Assembly (NCBI RefSeq): GCF_900142015.1
Contig: NZ_FQZN01000001.1
Location: forward strand, 62,001-126,000
Length of the DNA stretch: 64,000 nt
Source of the DNA: Bacteroides stercorirosoris
Lineage (GTDB): Bacteria > Bacteroidota > Bacteroidia > Bacteroidales > Bacteroidaceae
Direction of reading: 5' to 3'
The number at the start of each line of letters is the position of its first letter. Position 1 is the stretch's first letter. Shown one piece after another: positions 16,781 through 27,243 of the stretch. Both the position numbers and the translations under genes were made by a program. The notes beneath the pieces are model-generated. The model was not told the origin of the DNA. It did not search any database and saw nothing but the letters and a program-made list of their open reading frames with translations.

Positions 16781-18124
16781 ATGAAGAGTTTGTTTAGATT
16801 ATCAGCATTATTAATGCTGCTTTGCTTTATGGGATGTTCGGACGATGAGGGTATCTCCTATCCTACATCTGATGCCCCGGAAATAAAAGTGTTGCGTGAT
16901 GAATTGTATTCTAATCCCAACAGAAAGTTTGTGATTAAGGCTGATTTAAAAGATGATTTGGGCCTTAAGTCTTTGAAAATTGTGATTCCAGAATTTTATC
17001 TGGATAAGGAAATTGTATTCCCGACAGATACTTTAGTTACAGAATATAAATTGGCTTATGAGTTTCTAGCACCAAAGGATACAAAAAATGAAGATGTATA
17101 TAAAGTAAATCTTGCACTGGAGGATGTTTCTGGAAATATTGTGACCAAAGAGCTTACATTACATTTGGATGGAGACTTTAATGCTCCTAATTTTTCAAAT
17201 GTATCACCACAAGATGGAACGGTACAGCTATTGGAGAGCAAGATGGAATTGTCACTTTCCTTTAAAGTCACTGATGATTCAGGTTTAGATTCAGTATATG
17301 TGGAAGAACCGATACTGGGTATCATGGAAAGAATCAAATTAGACGGCGAGAAAGAGTACTCTTTCAGCAAGACTTATTCTTTACCATCCAAACCGGAAGA
17401 GTATGAACTAAAAATAACAGCAATTGACAACTTTGTAGAAGCTAACAGGAAAACACAGAAAATTAAATATACTGTTTCCAGCGAAATGGTTACTTTATTC
17501 CTGGCCGATGTTCCTAAGGGAACTAATTTAACAGCCGATGTTTGTGGAGTACCGATGCTCTATCATAAAAAATCAAATGGTACATTTACTTTCAAATATT
17601 ATGCAGACTGTGATAACAAGGAAATCTACTTTTTGGGACAGGAAAACTCTTTTGAACCTCATTGTTTCGGTGTATCAGGCGAGAATGGCAAATTACTAAA
17701 CAATCCTTCTGCCGCTCCAATAGTGCTGCCTATAAAGGGATATTATGAGATTGTGGCAAATACCAAGGAGCAGACGTATACTGTGACTCCTTATATACCT
17801 TCTTCAGCAGTGCACGATTCTCCTGATATCACAATGTGTGGTTACGGATTTGAGGGTGCCGGATGGAATCCTTCCAATAAGGATTGCCTACTCACTCCAG
17901 ACGCAGAGAATCCGTATATACTTGGACGAACTCTCATACTGAACGAAACCCAGCTTAATGTAACCATTACTTATCCGGGCTGGAGTAAATACTGGCGCTT
18001 GCTTGAAAATGGTATTATTGATTATATGGGTTCAAGCCAACCTTATTTGAAAGTAAACCAAAAGGGAAGTTATAAATTCATTATTGATACTGAGATTGCA
18101 CGTGCTAAATTACTGAAAGAATAA
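16781..18124 (+). CDS. SusE/SusF-like surface glycan-binding lipoprotein
   Basis: First gene of the large PUL, 447 residues. It has a lipoprotein signal (MKSLFRLSALLMLLCFMGC, lipid Cys at residue 19) followed by acidic residues (SDDEG), the usual Bacteroides surface-export signal. Two Ig-like repeats follow, with matching DDLGLKSLKIVIPE and DDSGLDSVYVEEP segments. C-terminal beta domains carry KGYYEIVANTKEQTYTVTP, which resembles the SusE/F starch-binding modules. It likely holds glycan at the cell surface for SusC/D. Placing it before susC is uncommon, since SusE/F genes usually follow susD. The start is ATG 16781, because the longer frame from 16703 begins inside the upstream stem-loop and lacks a signal peptide. 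Fold assignment is by pattern only. Confidence 0.72.
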   Translation: MKSLFRLSALLMLLCFMGCSDDEGISYPTSDAPEIKVLRDELYSNPNRKFVIKADLKDDLGLKSLKIVIPEFYLDKEIVFPTDTLVTEYKLAYEFLAPKDTKNEDVYKVNLALEDVSGNIVTKELTLHLDGDFNAPNFSNVSPQDGTVQLLESKMELSLSFKVTDDSGLDSVYVEEPILGIMERIKLDGEKEYSFSKTYSLPSKPEEYELKITAIDNFVEANRKTQKIKYTVSSEMVTLFLADVPKGTNLTADVCGVPMLYHKKSNGTFTFKYYADCDNKEIYFLGQENSFEPHCFGVSGENGKLLNNPSAAPIVLPIKGYYEIVANTKEQTYTVTPYIPSSAVHDSPDITMCGYGFEGAGWNPSNKDCLLTPDAENPYILGRTLILNETQLNVTITYPGWSKYWRLLENGIIDYMGSSQPYLKVNQKGSYKFIIDTEIARAKLLKE

Positions 18125-18146
18125 TCATTAAACGATGTATATAGTC

Positions 18147-21100
18147 ATGAAAAGAAATATTATATTTTCTCTTATCGTTTCTTTCTTCTGCCTTGCTGCA
18201 AATGCACAGATAAAGGTTCGGGGAACTATTGTTGACGATAGAAATGAACCTTTGATAGGTGTTAATATCCAGGAAGAAGGAACTACCAACGGTAGTATAT
18301 CTGATGTGAATGGACAATACAGTATAACAGTCACCGGAATAGATTCCAAACTGTCATTCTCTTTTATCTCTTACAAAACCATTGTAGAAAAAGTAGGAAA
18401 TAGAACTGTCATTAATGTAACCTTGGCAGAAGATTCAGAGCTACTTCAAGAAGTGGTAGTGGTAGGCTATGGTGTACAGAAAAAGAGTGATCTAACAAGT
18501 TCCATCTCTTCCGTAAAAGGAAAAGAGGTAAGGTCAATGAACGTGAGCAATGCTACTGAAAGTCTCCAGGGAAAAGTGGCTGGTGTGACAATTGTAGGAG
18601 CTGGAAATCCAGGTGGTCAGCCAAAGGTTTTGATTAGAGGTTTCTCTACCATCAACTTGTCCACTGATCCATTGTATGTAGTTGATGGGGTTCCTATGGG
18701 CGAAGGAATCAATTTCCTTAATCCCAATGAGATTGAGAGCATCGAAGTCTTGAAAGATGCTTCTGCCAGTGCCATTTATGGTAGTCGTGCCTCAAATGGA
18801 GTTATTATGGTTACTACTCGTAAGGGAGTGGAAGGCAAACCTTCATTCTATCTCGATATGCATTATGGTGTGCAAGAGATGAAAAATCCTTATGACATGG
18901 CAGATGCTGTGGAGTATGCTGAAATATTGAATACTGCTGCCCGTCAGGCCGGTTATCCTGAGGAATTTGACAATCCCGCTTCTTTTGCAGGTAAAACAAC
19001 AAATTGGTGGGATGCAGGTATTCGCCAGTTCACCCCTCAATTAAATGCAAGTTTGGGTGTGCAGGGTGGAACGGAGAAGAACAAATACTCGGTTAGTTTG
19101 AATTATTTCCAGCAAGATTCTTTCTATCAGAAGGGAGGATATAAACGATTTACCGCTCGTTTTACCAACGATTATAAGTTTAATAAGCATTTCTCAGCCG
19201 GATTCTCATTAAATCCGCGTTATGAGTCATGGGGTAATCCTACTAATTGGTCGGACTTTGACAGAGTGGATCCGATTACCCCTATTTTCAAGTCTGAAGA
19301 TGAATTGAATGGTACTGAAAATGAATATAGTCTGTATTCCCGTTCTCCGTCTCAAATTTGGAATCCGGTTGGTTATGTTCACAGATGGAATCAAAGCAAT
19401 AATTCTTATGCTTTGTCGTCCTCTGCTTATCTTGAAATCAAACCGATAAAAGATTTGATATTTAGGTCTCAATTCTCCATAGATTTAGATACTCGAATTT
19501 CCAATACGTTTGCACCGGATTTTGTTATTGATGCGGCTCATGAGTTTCAGACAAACAACAAGTTCACGCGTAACAAACCTACTTATCGTAATTGGAGTTT
19601 GCAGAATACGTTGACTTACCTGAAAACTTTTGCGAATAAGCATAATTTTTCTTTTATGGTGGGTAACACCCTGGAAGAATGGAATAGCACTACTTTGTGG
19701 GGAAGCTATGAAAAGATGCCCAACAACTCAGATAATTTGCATGAATTGGATGCCGGTACCGTCAATCCACAAACCGGAGGTAATTCTTCTACCACTTCTA
19801 TTTTGTCTTATTTGGGTAGACTAACTTACAATTATAATGATAAGTATTATCTGACAGCTACTTATCGCGTGGATGGTTCTTCCAAATTCCTGTCTAAGAA
19901 CAAATGGGCCTCTTTCCCTTCGGCTTCCATAGCTTGGCGTATGTCTAATGAACCGTTTATGGAAAGCACAAAGTCTGTGCTTAATAGCCTTAAACTCAGA
20001 ATAGGTTGGGGACGCGTAGGCAATCAGAATCTTCCTTCAGGAGTTTATATGTCTCAATTAGGACAAGGTTACTATGTCTTGGGCGATAATGTGGTGAACA
20101 CAGTTTACCCCAGTTTGGTTAAAAATGAGGATGTGAAATGGGAAACTGTAGAGGATTACAACTTCGGTATTGATTACGGATTATTTGATAATCGTTTAAC
20201 AGGATCTTTTGAGTATTATATAAAGAATACCAGAGATATGCTTTTTCAGAAAGCTTATCCCAGCTATTCCGGCTATCCGGGTGATGCTAAGATTTGGACA
20301 AATGTAGGTTCTATGCGTACCAAAGGTTTTGAAATGACAATCAGCTACAATGACCATTGGGGAGATTTTACCTTTGGAAGCACTTTAAACTTAACTACTT
20401 TCAACGTGAATATGACAGAACTAACAGGCGATAAAGATCCATTGTATGGAAATGGTGAAAAGACAAAGACAATAGAAGGTGAAGAACCTGCTTTCTTCTA
20501 CGGATACGTAGCAGACGGCATCTTCCAAAATCAGATTGAGTTGAATAGCCATACTAACAACAAAGGACAGTTCTTGCAACCTAATGCGCAAGTCGGCGAT
20601 ATTCGATTTAAAGATGTAAATGGAGATGGGCAATTGAATGCAGATGACCGCACAAAGATTGGCTCTCCATGGGCTGATATGACGATGGGGCTTAATCTGA
20701 ATTTAGGTTATAAGAACTTTGATTTAGTGGCAAACTTCTATGCCAGCATTGGCAATGATCTTGTTAATCAGAATATTCAAGAATTGTACAATGCCGCCGG
20801 TAGTGGTGGAAAAGTGAATAAAGTGAGCGGCTTGCTTGATATGGCTTGGCATGGTGAAGGTACTTCCAACTATGTCCCTCGCTTATCTACTCAAGACCAT
20901 AATGAGAACTTTACCAAATTCTCATCTTTCTACATAGAGGATGGTTCTTACTTAAGATTAAAGAATTTACAATTGGGGTATACTTTTAAGAAAATTCCCG
21001 GTGTCAATAAACTGAGATTATATATAGCAGGACAAAACTTGTTTACCTTAACTGGCTATAACGGCGTTGAGCCCGAAGTTTCAGGTAGTGTGTTGAGTTT

Positions 21101-21167
21101 TGGATTTGGCGGATGGACTTATCCAGTACAACGTATATACTCAGTAGGTGTAAATGTAACATTTTAA
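18147..21167 (+). CDS. SusC/RagA-type TonB-dependent outer-membrane receptor
   Basis: A 22-stranded outer-membrane glycan importer of 1006 residues. It has a signal peptide (MKRNIIFSLIVSFFCLAANA), a carboxypeptidase-regulatory-like domain (VRGTIVDDRNEPLIGVNIQE) and a TonB box region ahead of the plug (EVVVVGYGVQKKSDLTSS). The plug motifs PLYVVDGVP and SIEVLKDASASAIYGSRASN are followed by the barrel, ending in an aromatic terminal strand (YSVGVNVTF). ATG 18147 is used, not 18135, because the signal peptide begins there. It pairs with the SusD gene 13 nt downstream. No transmembrane-signalling extension is present, so regulation by an ECF/anti-sigma pair is not suggested. Confidence 0.96.
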   Translation: MKRNIIFSLIVSFFCLAANAQIKVRGTIVDDRNEPLIGVNIQEEGTTNGSISDVNGQYSITVTGIDSKLSFSFISYKTIVEKVGNRTVINVTLAEDSELLQEVVVVGYGVQKKSDLTSSISSVKGKEVRSMNVSNATESLQGKVAGVTIVGAGNPGGQPKVLIRGFSTINLSTDPLYVVDGVPMGEGINFLNPNEIESIEVLKDASASAIYGSRASNGVIMVTTRKGVEGKPSFYLDMHYGVQEMKNPYDMADAVEYAEILNTAARQAGYPEEFDNPASFAGKTTNWWDAGIRQFTPQLNASLGVQGGTEKNKYSVSLNYFQQDSFYQKGGYKRFTARFTNDYKFNKHFSAGFSLNPRYESWGNPTNWSDFDRVDPITPIFKSEDELNGTENEYSLYSRSPSQIWNPVGYVHRWNQSNNSYALSSSAYLEIKPIKDLIFRSQFSIDLDTRISNTFAPDFVIDAAHEFQTNNKFTRNKPTYRNWSLQNTLTYLKTFANKHNFSFMVGNTLEEWNSTTLWGSYEKMPNNSDNLHELDAGTVNPQTGGNSSTTSILSYLGRLTYNYNDKYYLTATYRVDGSSKFLSKNKWASFPSASIAWRMSNEPFMESTKSVLNSLKLRIGWGRVGNQNLPSGVYMSQLGQGYYVLGDNVVNTVYPSLVKNEDVKWETVEDYNFGIDYGLFDNRLTGSFEYYIKNTRDMLFQKAYPSYSGYPGDAKIWTNVGSMRTKGFEMTISYNDHWGDFTFGSTLNLTTFNVNMTELTGDKDPLYGNGEKTKTIEGEEPAFFYGYVADGIFQNQIELNSHTNNKGQFLQPNAQVGDIRFKDVNGDGQLNADDRTKIGSPWADMTMGLNLNLGYKNFDLVANFYASIGNDLVNQNIQELYNAAGSGGKVNKVSGLLDMAWHGEGTSNYVPRLSTQDHNENFTKFSSFYIEDGSYLRLKNLQLGYTFKKIPGVNKLRLYIAGQNLFTLTGYNGVEPEVSGSVLSFGFGGWTYPVQRIYSVGVNVTF

Positions 21168-21180
21168 TAGATTGTAAATC

Positions 21181-22806
21181 ATGAAAAAGAATATATTTGC
21201 TTTCATTATAGCGGCTTCATTGGGATTGGGATTTATGTCCTGTGAAGATTTTATTGAACACGAAAAAAGAGGTGTTCAAGATTTGGATAACTATTTTAAG
21301 ACAGATACAGAATGTCGTGACTTTGTCATTGACTTGTATAAGCGTGCATTGTTGAATAATGACTGGCAGCCGATAGCTCATACCAGAATAACGAATGAAA
21401 CGGCTACCGATGATGCTTGGATGGGAAATACCGGACAATCCGCTGATGGATTCAGTCCAGCTTCGGAATACTTGATCACTCCCAATAGAATGGGATATCT
21501 TACAGATTTATTCAAGGAGAGATATAAGAATATTATGGCATGTAATATTGCCATAAATTCTATTCCCGAAGCTCCTATTTCTGAAGACAAAAAAAAGTCC
21601 TATGTTGGTGAAGCTCTATTTTGTCGCGCATATAATTACTTGGATCTTGTAGGCAATTTTGGGGGTGTACCATTGGTACTTAAAATGCTATCATCCAATG
21701 ATATGAATCTAGGACGTTCTAGTAAAGAAGAAATATATCAGCAAATAGAGAATGATCTTAAGTCAGCCGTTCACATGGTAAATACTACGTATGGAAGTGA
21801 AGGAAAAGGTAGGGCTACTGTATGGACTTGTACTGCATTATTAGCAAGAGTTTCATTATATCAAGGAAAATGGAAAGAAGCTTATCATTATGCAGATACC
21901 ACAATCATGAATAGTGGCTGTAAACTTGAACCTGATTTCCTGGATATTTGGAACGTTAATAATCACAATGGCATAGAATCGCTTATTGAAGTTCAGACAA
22001 GTCCTGAAGTGGGTAAAATTTTGGGCAATCCCCTTTCCACACTTTGTGGAGGACGCGGTGAAAGTTTGGAAAATTTCCCCAGTAAAGACCCCAATGACAT
22101 TATGGATGGTTGGGGATGGGGAGTACCCACCAGCGATTTGGAAAATTGTTATCTTTCGGAAGAAGATGAGATAAGAAGACGCAGTACAATAACGGTATGT
22201 GGTGATGCTGTATATGGTGATGAGGACTTAAATCCTACTTATGTATTTGACTTGGCACAGAACAAATCTGGCCGCGTAATCCGTAAATATTATATTCCTA
22301 TTGCTACTCGCAGGACTTTAGAAAATAAGAGGTATAACGCTCCTTTGAATACACCGATTATCCGTCTGGCAGAGATGTATCTGACCCGTGCGGAAGCAGC
22401 TTTTCACTTGGGTATGCTTGATGAAGCAATGGATGATGTAGATATCATCCGTGCCCGGGTAAAACTCTCTCCAAAGAAAGGGACTGTTTCCGGTAATGCG
22501 GTACTTTATGCTATCTGGAAAGAGCGCAGAATGGAATTGGCATTTGAAGGATTGCGTCTGTTTGATATTAGGAGACAGATAGATCCGGCCACAAATCAAC
22601 CCGTTATAGCTGGTTTGTTCGGTCCGAATGGAAGTTTTGTTCGTTACAATATGTATGAATCAACGGATCAGTATGAAACGAGCAACCTTAAAGAGCTACA
22701 GAACAAAGGTATCAACTTCGATATCAATAAACATTTGGTATGGCCCATTCCTCAATCGGAAATAGACCGTAGTTTTGGTACTGTAACACAGAATCCTAAT
22801 TACTAA
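21181..22806 (+). CDS. SusD/RagB-type glycan-binding lipoprotein
   Basis: A surface lipoprotein of 541 residues that caps the SusC barrel and delivers glycan. It has a signal peptide with lipobox (GLGFMSC, Cys21) and acidic EDF after it. A helical TPR-like core follows, and conserved SusD landmarks are present: RAYNYLDLVGNFGGVPLV, CTALLARVSLYQGKW, IIRLAEMYLTRAEA, WKERRMELAFEGLRLFDIRR, and a C-terminal LVWPIPQSEID. It lies directly behind its susC partner and ahead of the GH30 gene. Confidence 0.96.
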   Translation: MKKNIFAFIIAASLGLGFMSCEDFIEHEKRGVQDLDNYFKTDTECRDFVIDLYKRALLNNDWQPIAHTRITNETATDDAWMGNTGQSADGFSPASEYLITPNRMGYLTDLFKERYKNIMACNIAINSIPEAPISEDKKKSYVGEALFCRAYNYLDLVGNFGGVPLVLKMLSSNDMNLGRSSKEEIYQQIENDLKSAVHMVNTTYGSEGKGRATVWTCTALLARVSLYQGKWKEAYHYADTTIMNSGCKLEPDFLDIWNVNNHNGIESLIEVQTSPEVGKILGNPLSTLCGGRGESLENFPSKDPNDIMDGWGWGVPTSDLENCYLSEEDEIRRRSTITVCGDAVYGDEDLNPTYVFDLAQNKSGRVIRKYYIPIATRRTLENKRYNAPLNTPIIRLAEMYLTRAEAAFHLGMLDEAMDDVDIIRARVKLSPKKGTVSGNAVLYAIWKERRMELAFEGLRLFDIRRQIDPATNQPVIAGLFGPNGSFVRYNMYESTDQYETSNLKELQNKGINFDINKHLVWPIPQSEIDRSFGTVTQNPNY

Positions 22807-22840
22807 TAAACATAAGAGATCAAACTTAAATTTTATAGAA

Positions 22841-24463
22841 ATGAGAAATAGTAAATATTTGCAGATATTAGGTATCTGTACGCTGTTTTCAGTTACGGCA
22901 TGTAGTTCCAATTTGGAGATTCCAGAACCGCCTGTTTACAATAAGGTGAGAAATATTTCAGTAGACTTAAATCAGGAAATGCAGACGATTGACGGCTTTG
23001 GGGCATCAGATGCTTGGCGCTGTCAGATGGTAGGAAAATATTGGCCAGAAGAGAAAAAAAATCAAATTGCCGATTGGCTGTTTAGCCAGGAAGTCGATGA
23101 AAATGGAAATCCAAAAGGCATCGGCTTGTCCATGTGGAGATTTTACATTGGTGCGGGAAGCACAGAACAAGGGCTTGATAGCGACATTGCGGATGAGTGG
23201 AGACGGTCTGAATGCTTTTTATCAGCTGATGGTACTTACAATTGGAATAAATATGAAGGACAGAAATGGTTCTTAAAGGCAGCTCGTGATAGAGGGGTTG
23301 AGCGTTTTCTGGTTTTTAACCTGAGCGCTCCGGTTCATATGTCCATAAATGGGAAAGGCTTTTCAATTAAAGAGAAAAGGATGAATATCAAGGCAGGTAT
23401 GATGCCTGATTATGCAGACTTTTTAGTAGAGTGCATTGATAACTTGCAGAAGAAAGAAGGAGTTAAATTTGATTATTTAAGTCCCGTGAATGAGCCACAG
23501 TGGGATTGGAGTAAAGGCAGCCAGGAAGGGACTCCCGCCACTAATGAAGAAATATCTCAGTTCGTAAAATTACTATCAGAAAGACTCAGCAAAAAAGGAT
23601 TGGCTACCAAAATAGCATTGGGCGAAGCTGGGAGTATTCAATATTTGTATAAAAATGTAAATGATGAGAACATTGATAATCAGATTGATGATTTTTGGAA
23701 TCCGTCATCTCCGTTGAGCATTGCTTCTCTGCCCAATGTAGAACGAGTAATGACTGGACACAGTTATTGGACTGTTTGGCCCGTCAAGGATTTAGTCTCA
23801 CATCGTAAAGCCTTGAATGATAAAATAAAAGAGCATAGCGGATTAAAATATTGGCAAACAGAATATTCTATCCTCGAAAGCCCCGGAGAGTCCGAAATTC
23901 CTAACGGAAACGGAAATAAACGCGATTTGGGTATGCAAACGGCACTTTTTGTTGCACGTACTATCCACAATGATTTAACATTGGTAAATGCCTCCTCTTG
24001 GTCTTGGTGGACAGCTCTTACCCGTGCAGACTACAAGGACGGTTTGGTATATCTGGATGATGGAACAAATAATGGTTCACAAGTTACAAATTATTGCAAG
24101 AAAGATGGATTTGCCAGAGACTCCAAACTTATGTGGATGCTGGGTAATTATTCTTTCTTTGTCCGTCCGGGCATGAAGCGTATTGCCGTTATTACCGAAA
24201 ATCCAGACCCTGAGAAAGAGGGTAAAGATGTTATGATTAGCGCATACAAAGACAGTTCTTCCAAAAAGATAGTTTTGGTGGCAGTTAATGTCGGTTCTGT
24301 CAACCGAAAATATAATCTTCAAGATTTGAAACTGAAGAATCAGACTTTAACTCCTTATACCACTTCTGAAACATCCAATCTAGGAAAGGGAACGGCAATA
24401 AAAACTAATGAGATTGTTGTTCCGGCAAAGTCTGTCGTAACTTTTGTTGGTGAACTGGAATAA
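22841..24463 (+). CDS. Glycoside hydrolase family 30-like exported enzyme
   Basis: A lipoprotein enzyme of 540 residues (lipobox FSVTAC, Cys21). The catalytic (beta/alpha)8 barrel begins at IDGFGASDAWRCQM. The acid/base is Glu218 in SPVNEPQWDW and the nucleophile Glu341 in WQTEYSIL, both intact. A C-terminal beta-domain (about 440-540; RPGMKRIAVIT, ISAYKDSSSKKIVLVAVNVG, PYTTSETSNL) is typical of GH30. Known activities of the family include beta-glucosidase, endo-beta-1,6-glucanase or -galactanase, beta-xylanase and beta-fucosidase, and sequence reading alone does not choose. As the only non-exo-type GH in this PUL it may make the initial backbone cut at the surface. It is 34 nt after susD. 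Confidence 0.85.
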   Translation: MRNSKYLQILGICTLFSVTACSSNLEIPEPPVYNKVRNISVDLNQEMQTIDGFGASDAWRCQMVGKYWPEEKKNQIADWLFSQEVDENGNPKGIGLSMWRFYIGAGSTEQGLDSDIADEWRRSECFLSADGTYNWNKYEGQKWFLKAARDRGVERFLVFNLSAPVHMSINGKGFSIKEKRMNIKAGMMPDYADFLVECIDNLQKKEGVKFDYLSPVNEPQWDWSKGSQEGTPATNEEISQFVKLLSERLSKKGLATKIALGEAGSIQYLYKNVNDENIDNQIDDFWNPSSPLSIASLPNVERVMTGHSYWTVWPVKDLVSHRKALNDKIKEHSGLKYWQTEYSILESPGESEIPNGNGNKRDLGMQTALFVARTIHNDLTLVNASSWSWWTALTRADYKDGLVYLDDGTNNGSQVTNYCKKDGFARDSKLMWMLGNYSFFVRPGMKRIAVITENPDPEKEGKDVMISAYKDSSSKKIVLVAVNVGSVNRKYNLQDLKLKNQTLTPYTTSETSNLGKGTAIKTNEIVVPAKSVVTFVGELE

Positions 24464-24492
24464 TGTAATGAATAACTTAAAATATTGACTCT

Positions 24493-27243
24493 ATGCGTAA
24501 TATTTTCTTTCTCATATTAAGTTGCTTTTGTCTGCTTTCAGTACACGCACAGAATGAAACGTCAAAAGATCATATTTCATTAGCTGGTATCTGGAACTTC
24601 AAATTAGATCCTTTGAATATTAGTATTCCGGTAAAAGGAAGCAATTTTGTATCTAAGTTTCCAGAAGAAATAACTCTGCCGGGGTCTACAGACCAAGCTG
24701 GAAAAGGATTCAAAACGCAAGATATGAGTTCGCTTCGGCTTACTCGCATGTTTGAATATAGTGGAGCTGCTTGGTATGAGAAAGAAAATATATTTATTCC
24801 TGAATCTTGGAAAGACCAACAACTTTTTCTGTTTTTGGAACGAGTACATTGGGAAAGCCAAGTGTGGATTAATGGAAAATTTGTCGGAAAAGAGGAAAGT
24901 CTTTCTACGCCACATTTGTATGATATAACTTCTTGTGTGAAGTTTGGAGACTGGAATACTGTTCGTATCAGGGTAGATAATGGAAACATCCACGATATAG
25001 CCTATACACATGCCATCAGTGCTGAAACACAGACTAATTGGAATGGCATTATTGGACGTATGGAGATTCAGGCTGTGAGTAAGGTACATATTGCTGATGT
25101 GCAGATATATCCTTTACAAAAAGAAAAAAGGCTAAAGATTGTGGCGCAGATTGCAAACTATAGTAACCTGCCGGTTAAAGGCGATATACGGATAAATTGT
25201 CACTTCTTGAATGATTCTCAGGATTTGCATCTAAAGGAGAAAAATACAACTTTTGATAGTTCGGATTCTTTAATACACTTGGTACATTACTATGATTTGG
25301 GAGATAAGCTATACACTTGGGATGAATTTGAGCCCAATCTGTATAAAATTGAATACGAGATAAAGTGTTGCGGTAAGAGTGATGTGCGAAAAATAAAGTT
25401 TGGTATTCGTGACTTTGGAACAAAAGGTACGCATTTCACGATAAATGATATTCCTACATTTATTCGCGGTGCTGTAAATTCCTGCGAGTTCCCCATTACC
25501 GGTTATCCTCCGATGGGTTATGAAGAGTGGAAAAAGGTAATGAATGTCTATAAAGATTACGGATTGAACTGCATTCGTTTTCATTCTTGGTGTCCCCCTG
25601 AGTCCGCATTTCAAGTTGCGGATGAACTGGGCTTGTATTTACAAGTCGAAAACTCGGACTGGCGTTTTACGGTAGGGGAAGATGAGGCAACCAATGCTTT
25701 CTATTTAGATGAAGCTCAACGCATTTTTAAGGAATATGGAAATCATCCGTCTTTTGCCTTCTTTTGCGAAGGCAATGAATTAGTTGGAAAAGGTTGTGTT
25801 GATTTTCTAAAAGAAATGCTAACTGAATGGAAGAAAGACTCACGTCATCTTTATGTGGCTGCATCTGGTTATCCCACAGTGGGAGGAAGTGATTTTTTCG
25901 ATTTTTATGGTGCTCGTCCACAGCGCTGGCAGGAAGGTCTGAAAGGACGTTTTAACTCGCAGCCATTAAACACAAGATATGATTACATAGATTATGTAAA
26001 AAAATTCTCAATACCTATGGTAACTCATGAGATAGGACAATGGTGTGCTTATCCTGATTTTAACCAAATATCTAAATATATAGGGGTTTTAAAACCTTAT
26101 AACTATGAGCTATTTAGAGAAGATCTCCGTAATAAAAAAATGCTTGATCAGGCTCATGATTTTCATATCGCTTCAGGCAAGTTCCAAGTTCTTCAAAAAA
26201 AGGAAGAATTTGAATCTTATTTCCGTACCCCTGGTTTCGGAGGCTATCATTTACTTCAACTAAACGACTTCCCTGGCCAGGGTACTTCACCAGTCGGAGT
26301 TGTTGATGTTTTCTATGACGCTAAGCCTTATGTGGATGCCCAAACATTCAAACAGATACAAAGTCCTTGTCTTCCTTTATTACGTACTGATAAATTGGTA
26401 TGGACTCAAAATGAGACTTTTGAAGGAGATGCCCAAATGGTTAATTTCTTAAAAGAAGAATTGAAGGGAGCGATAGTGGACTGGAAACTCGAATATCTGG
26501 ACGGCAGCATTTATAAAGACGGTTCCTTTAAACTGGATATTCCGAATGGTGGCATTACTGATTTGGGAAAAATTTCTATTCCTCTGACCGGGATTTGTCA
26601 AGCTACGAAGATGGTATTGAAGATGGAAATCAGAAACACCTCATTTTCCAATAACTGGGCTATATGGGTTTACCCAGACAAGTTACCGGAAATATCAGAA
26701 AAAAAAGTAATGTTGACCAGAGAATGGAACAATAAAGTCAAACATTATTTGCAAAAAGGAGGAACGGTATTGCTGCTTGCTGATACTGCCCAAGTAAAAT
26801 CTGACGTGCCCCCTTGTTTTTCCAGCATATCCTGGAATGCAGTTTGGTCCGGTACACCTCCAAACACTTTAGGTATTTTATGTAATCCCGGACATGCCTT
26901 ATTCAGACATTTTCCAACAGAAGAACATTCAAACTGGCAATGGTTCGACTTGGTGCGTAATTCGAAACCGATGTTGCTTGATCATACTACTTATGAATTT
27001 AAACCCTTAGTGCAGATTATTCCAGATTGGAACAACAATCGAAAGATAGGCCTAATTTTTGAAGCTAAGGTGGGTAAAGGAAAACTAATGGTTACTTCTA
27101 TCGCCTTTGACCGGATTATGGCTCATAGCCCTGTTGCACGGCAGATGTATTACAGTCTGATAAGCTACCTTAATTCATCTGATTTTTCTCCGGAAGTGGC
27201 CCTTACTAACGAAATGATTGACAGAATATTTATTCAGCCATGA
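24493..27243 (+). CDS. Glycoside hydrolase family 2-like enzyme (GH2 copy 1)
   Basis: A periplasmic enzyme of 916 residues with signal peptide (ends LLSVHAQ). Order: jelly-roll sugar-binding domain (about 30-195; SGAAWYEKENIFIPESWKDQ, SQVWING), Ig-like domain (about 200-310), TIM barrel (about 315-620) and a C-terminal domain (about 750-900) resembling a glutamine-amidotransferase fold (GILCNPGHALFRHFPTEEHS). The acid/base is Glu429 in CEGNELVG and the candidate nucleophile Glu513 in VTHEIGQW. It is the most AT-rich of three homologous GH2 genes in the PUL. Specificity (beta-galactosidase, beta-glucuronidase or another) is not readable. It overlaps the next gene by ATGA. Confidence 0.85.
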   Translation: MRNIFFLILSCFCLLSVHAQNETSKDHISLAGIWNFKLDPLNISIPVKGSNFVSKFPEEITLPGSTDQAGKGFKTQDMSSLRLTRMFEYSGAAWYEKENIFIPESWKDQQLFLFLERVHWESQVWINGKFVGKEESLSTPHLYDITSCVKFGDWNTVRIRVDNGNIHDIAYTHAISAETQTNWNGIIGRMEIQAVSKVHIADVQIYPLQKEKRLKIVAQIANYSNLPVKGDIRINCHFLNDSQDLHLKEKNTTFDSSDSLIHLVHYYDLGDKLYTWDEFEPNLYKIEYEIKCCGKSDVRKIKFGIRDFGTKGTHFTINDIPTFIRGAVNSCEFPITGYPPMGYEEWKKVMNVYKDYGLNCIRFHSWCPPESAFQVADELGLYLQVENSDWRFTVGEDEATNAFYLDEAQRIFKEYGNHPSFAFFCEGNELVGKGCVDFLKEMLTEWKKDSRHLYVAASGYPTVGGSDFFDFYGARPQRWQEGLKGRFNSQPLNTRYDYIDYVKKFSIPMVTHEIGQWCAYPDFNQISKYIGVLKPYNYELFREDLRNKKMLDQAHDFHIASGKFQVLQKKEEFESYFRTPGFGGYHLLQLNDFPGQGTSPVGVVDVFYDAKPYVDAQTFKQIQSPCLPLLRTDKLVWTQNETFEGDAQMVNFLKEELKGAIVDWKLEYLDGSIYKDGSFKLDIPNGGITDLGKISIPLTGICQATKMVLKMEIRNTSFSNNWAIWVYPDKLPEISEKKVMLTREWNNKVKHYLQKGGTVLLLADTAQVKSDVPPCFSSISWNAVWSGTPPNTLGILCNPGHALFRHFPTEEHSNWQWFDLVRNSKPMLLDHTTYEFKPLVQIIPDWNNNRKIGLIFEAKVGKGKLMVTSIAFDRIMAHSPVARQMYYSLISYLNSSDFSPEVALTNEMIDRIFIQP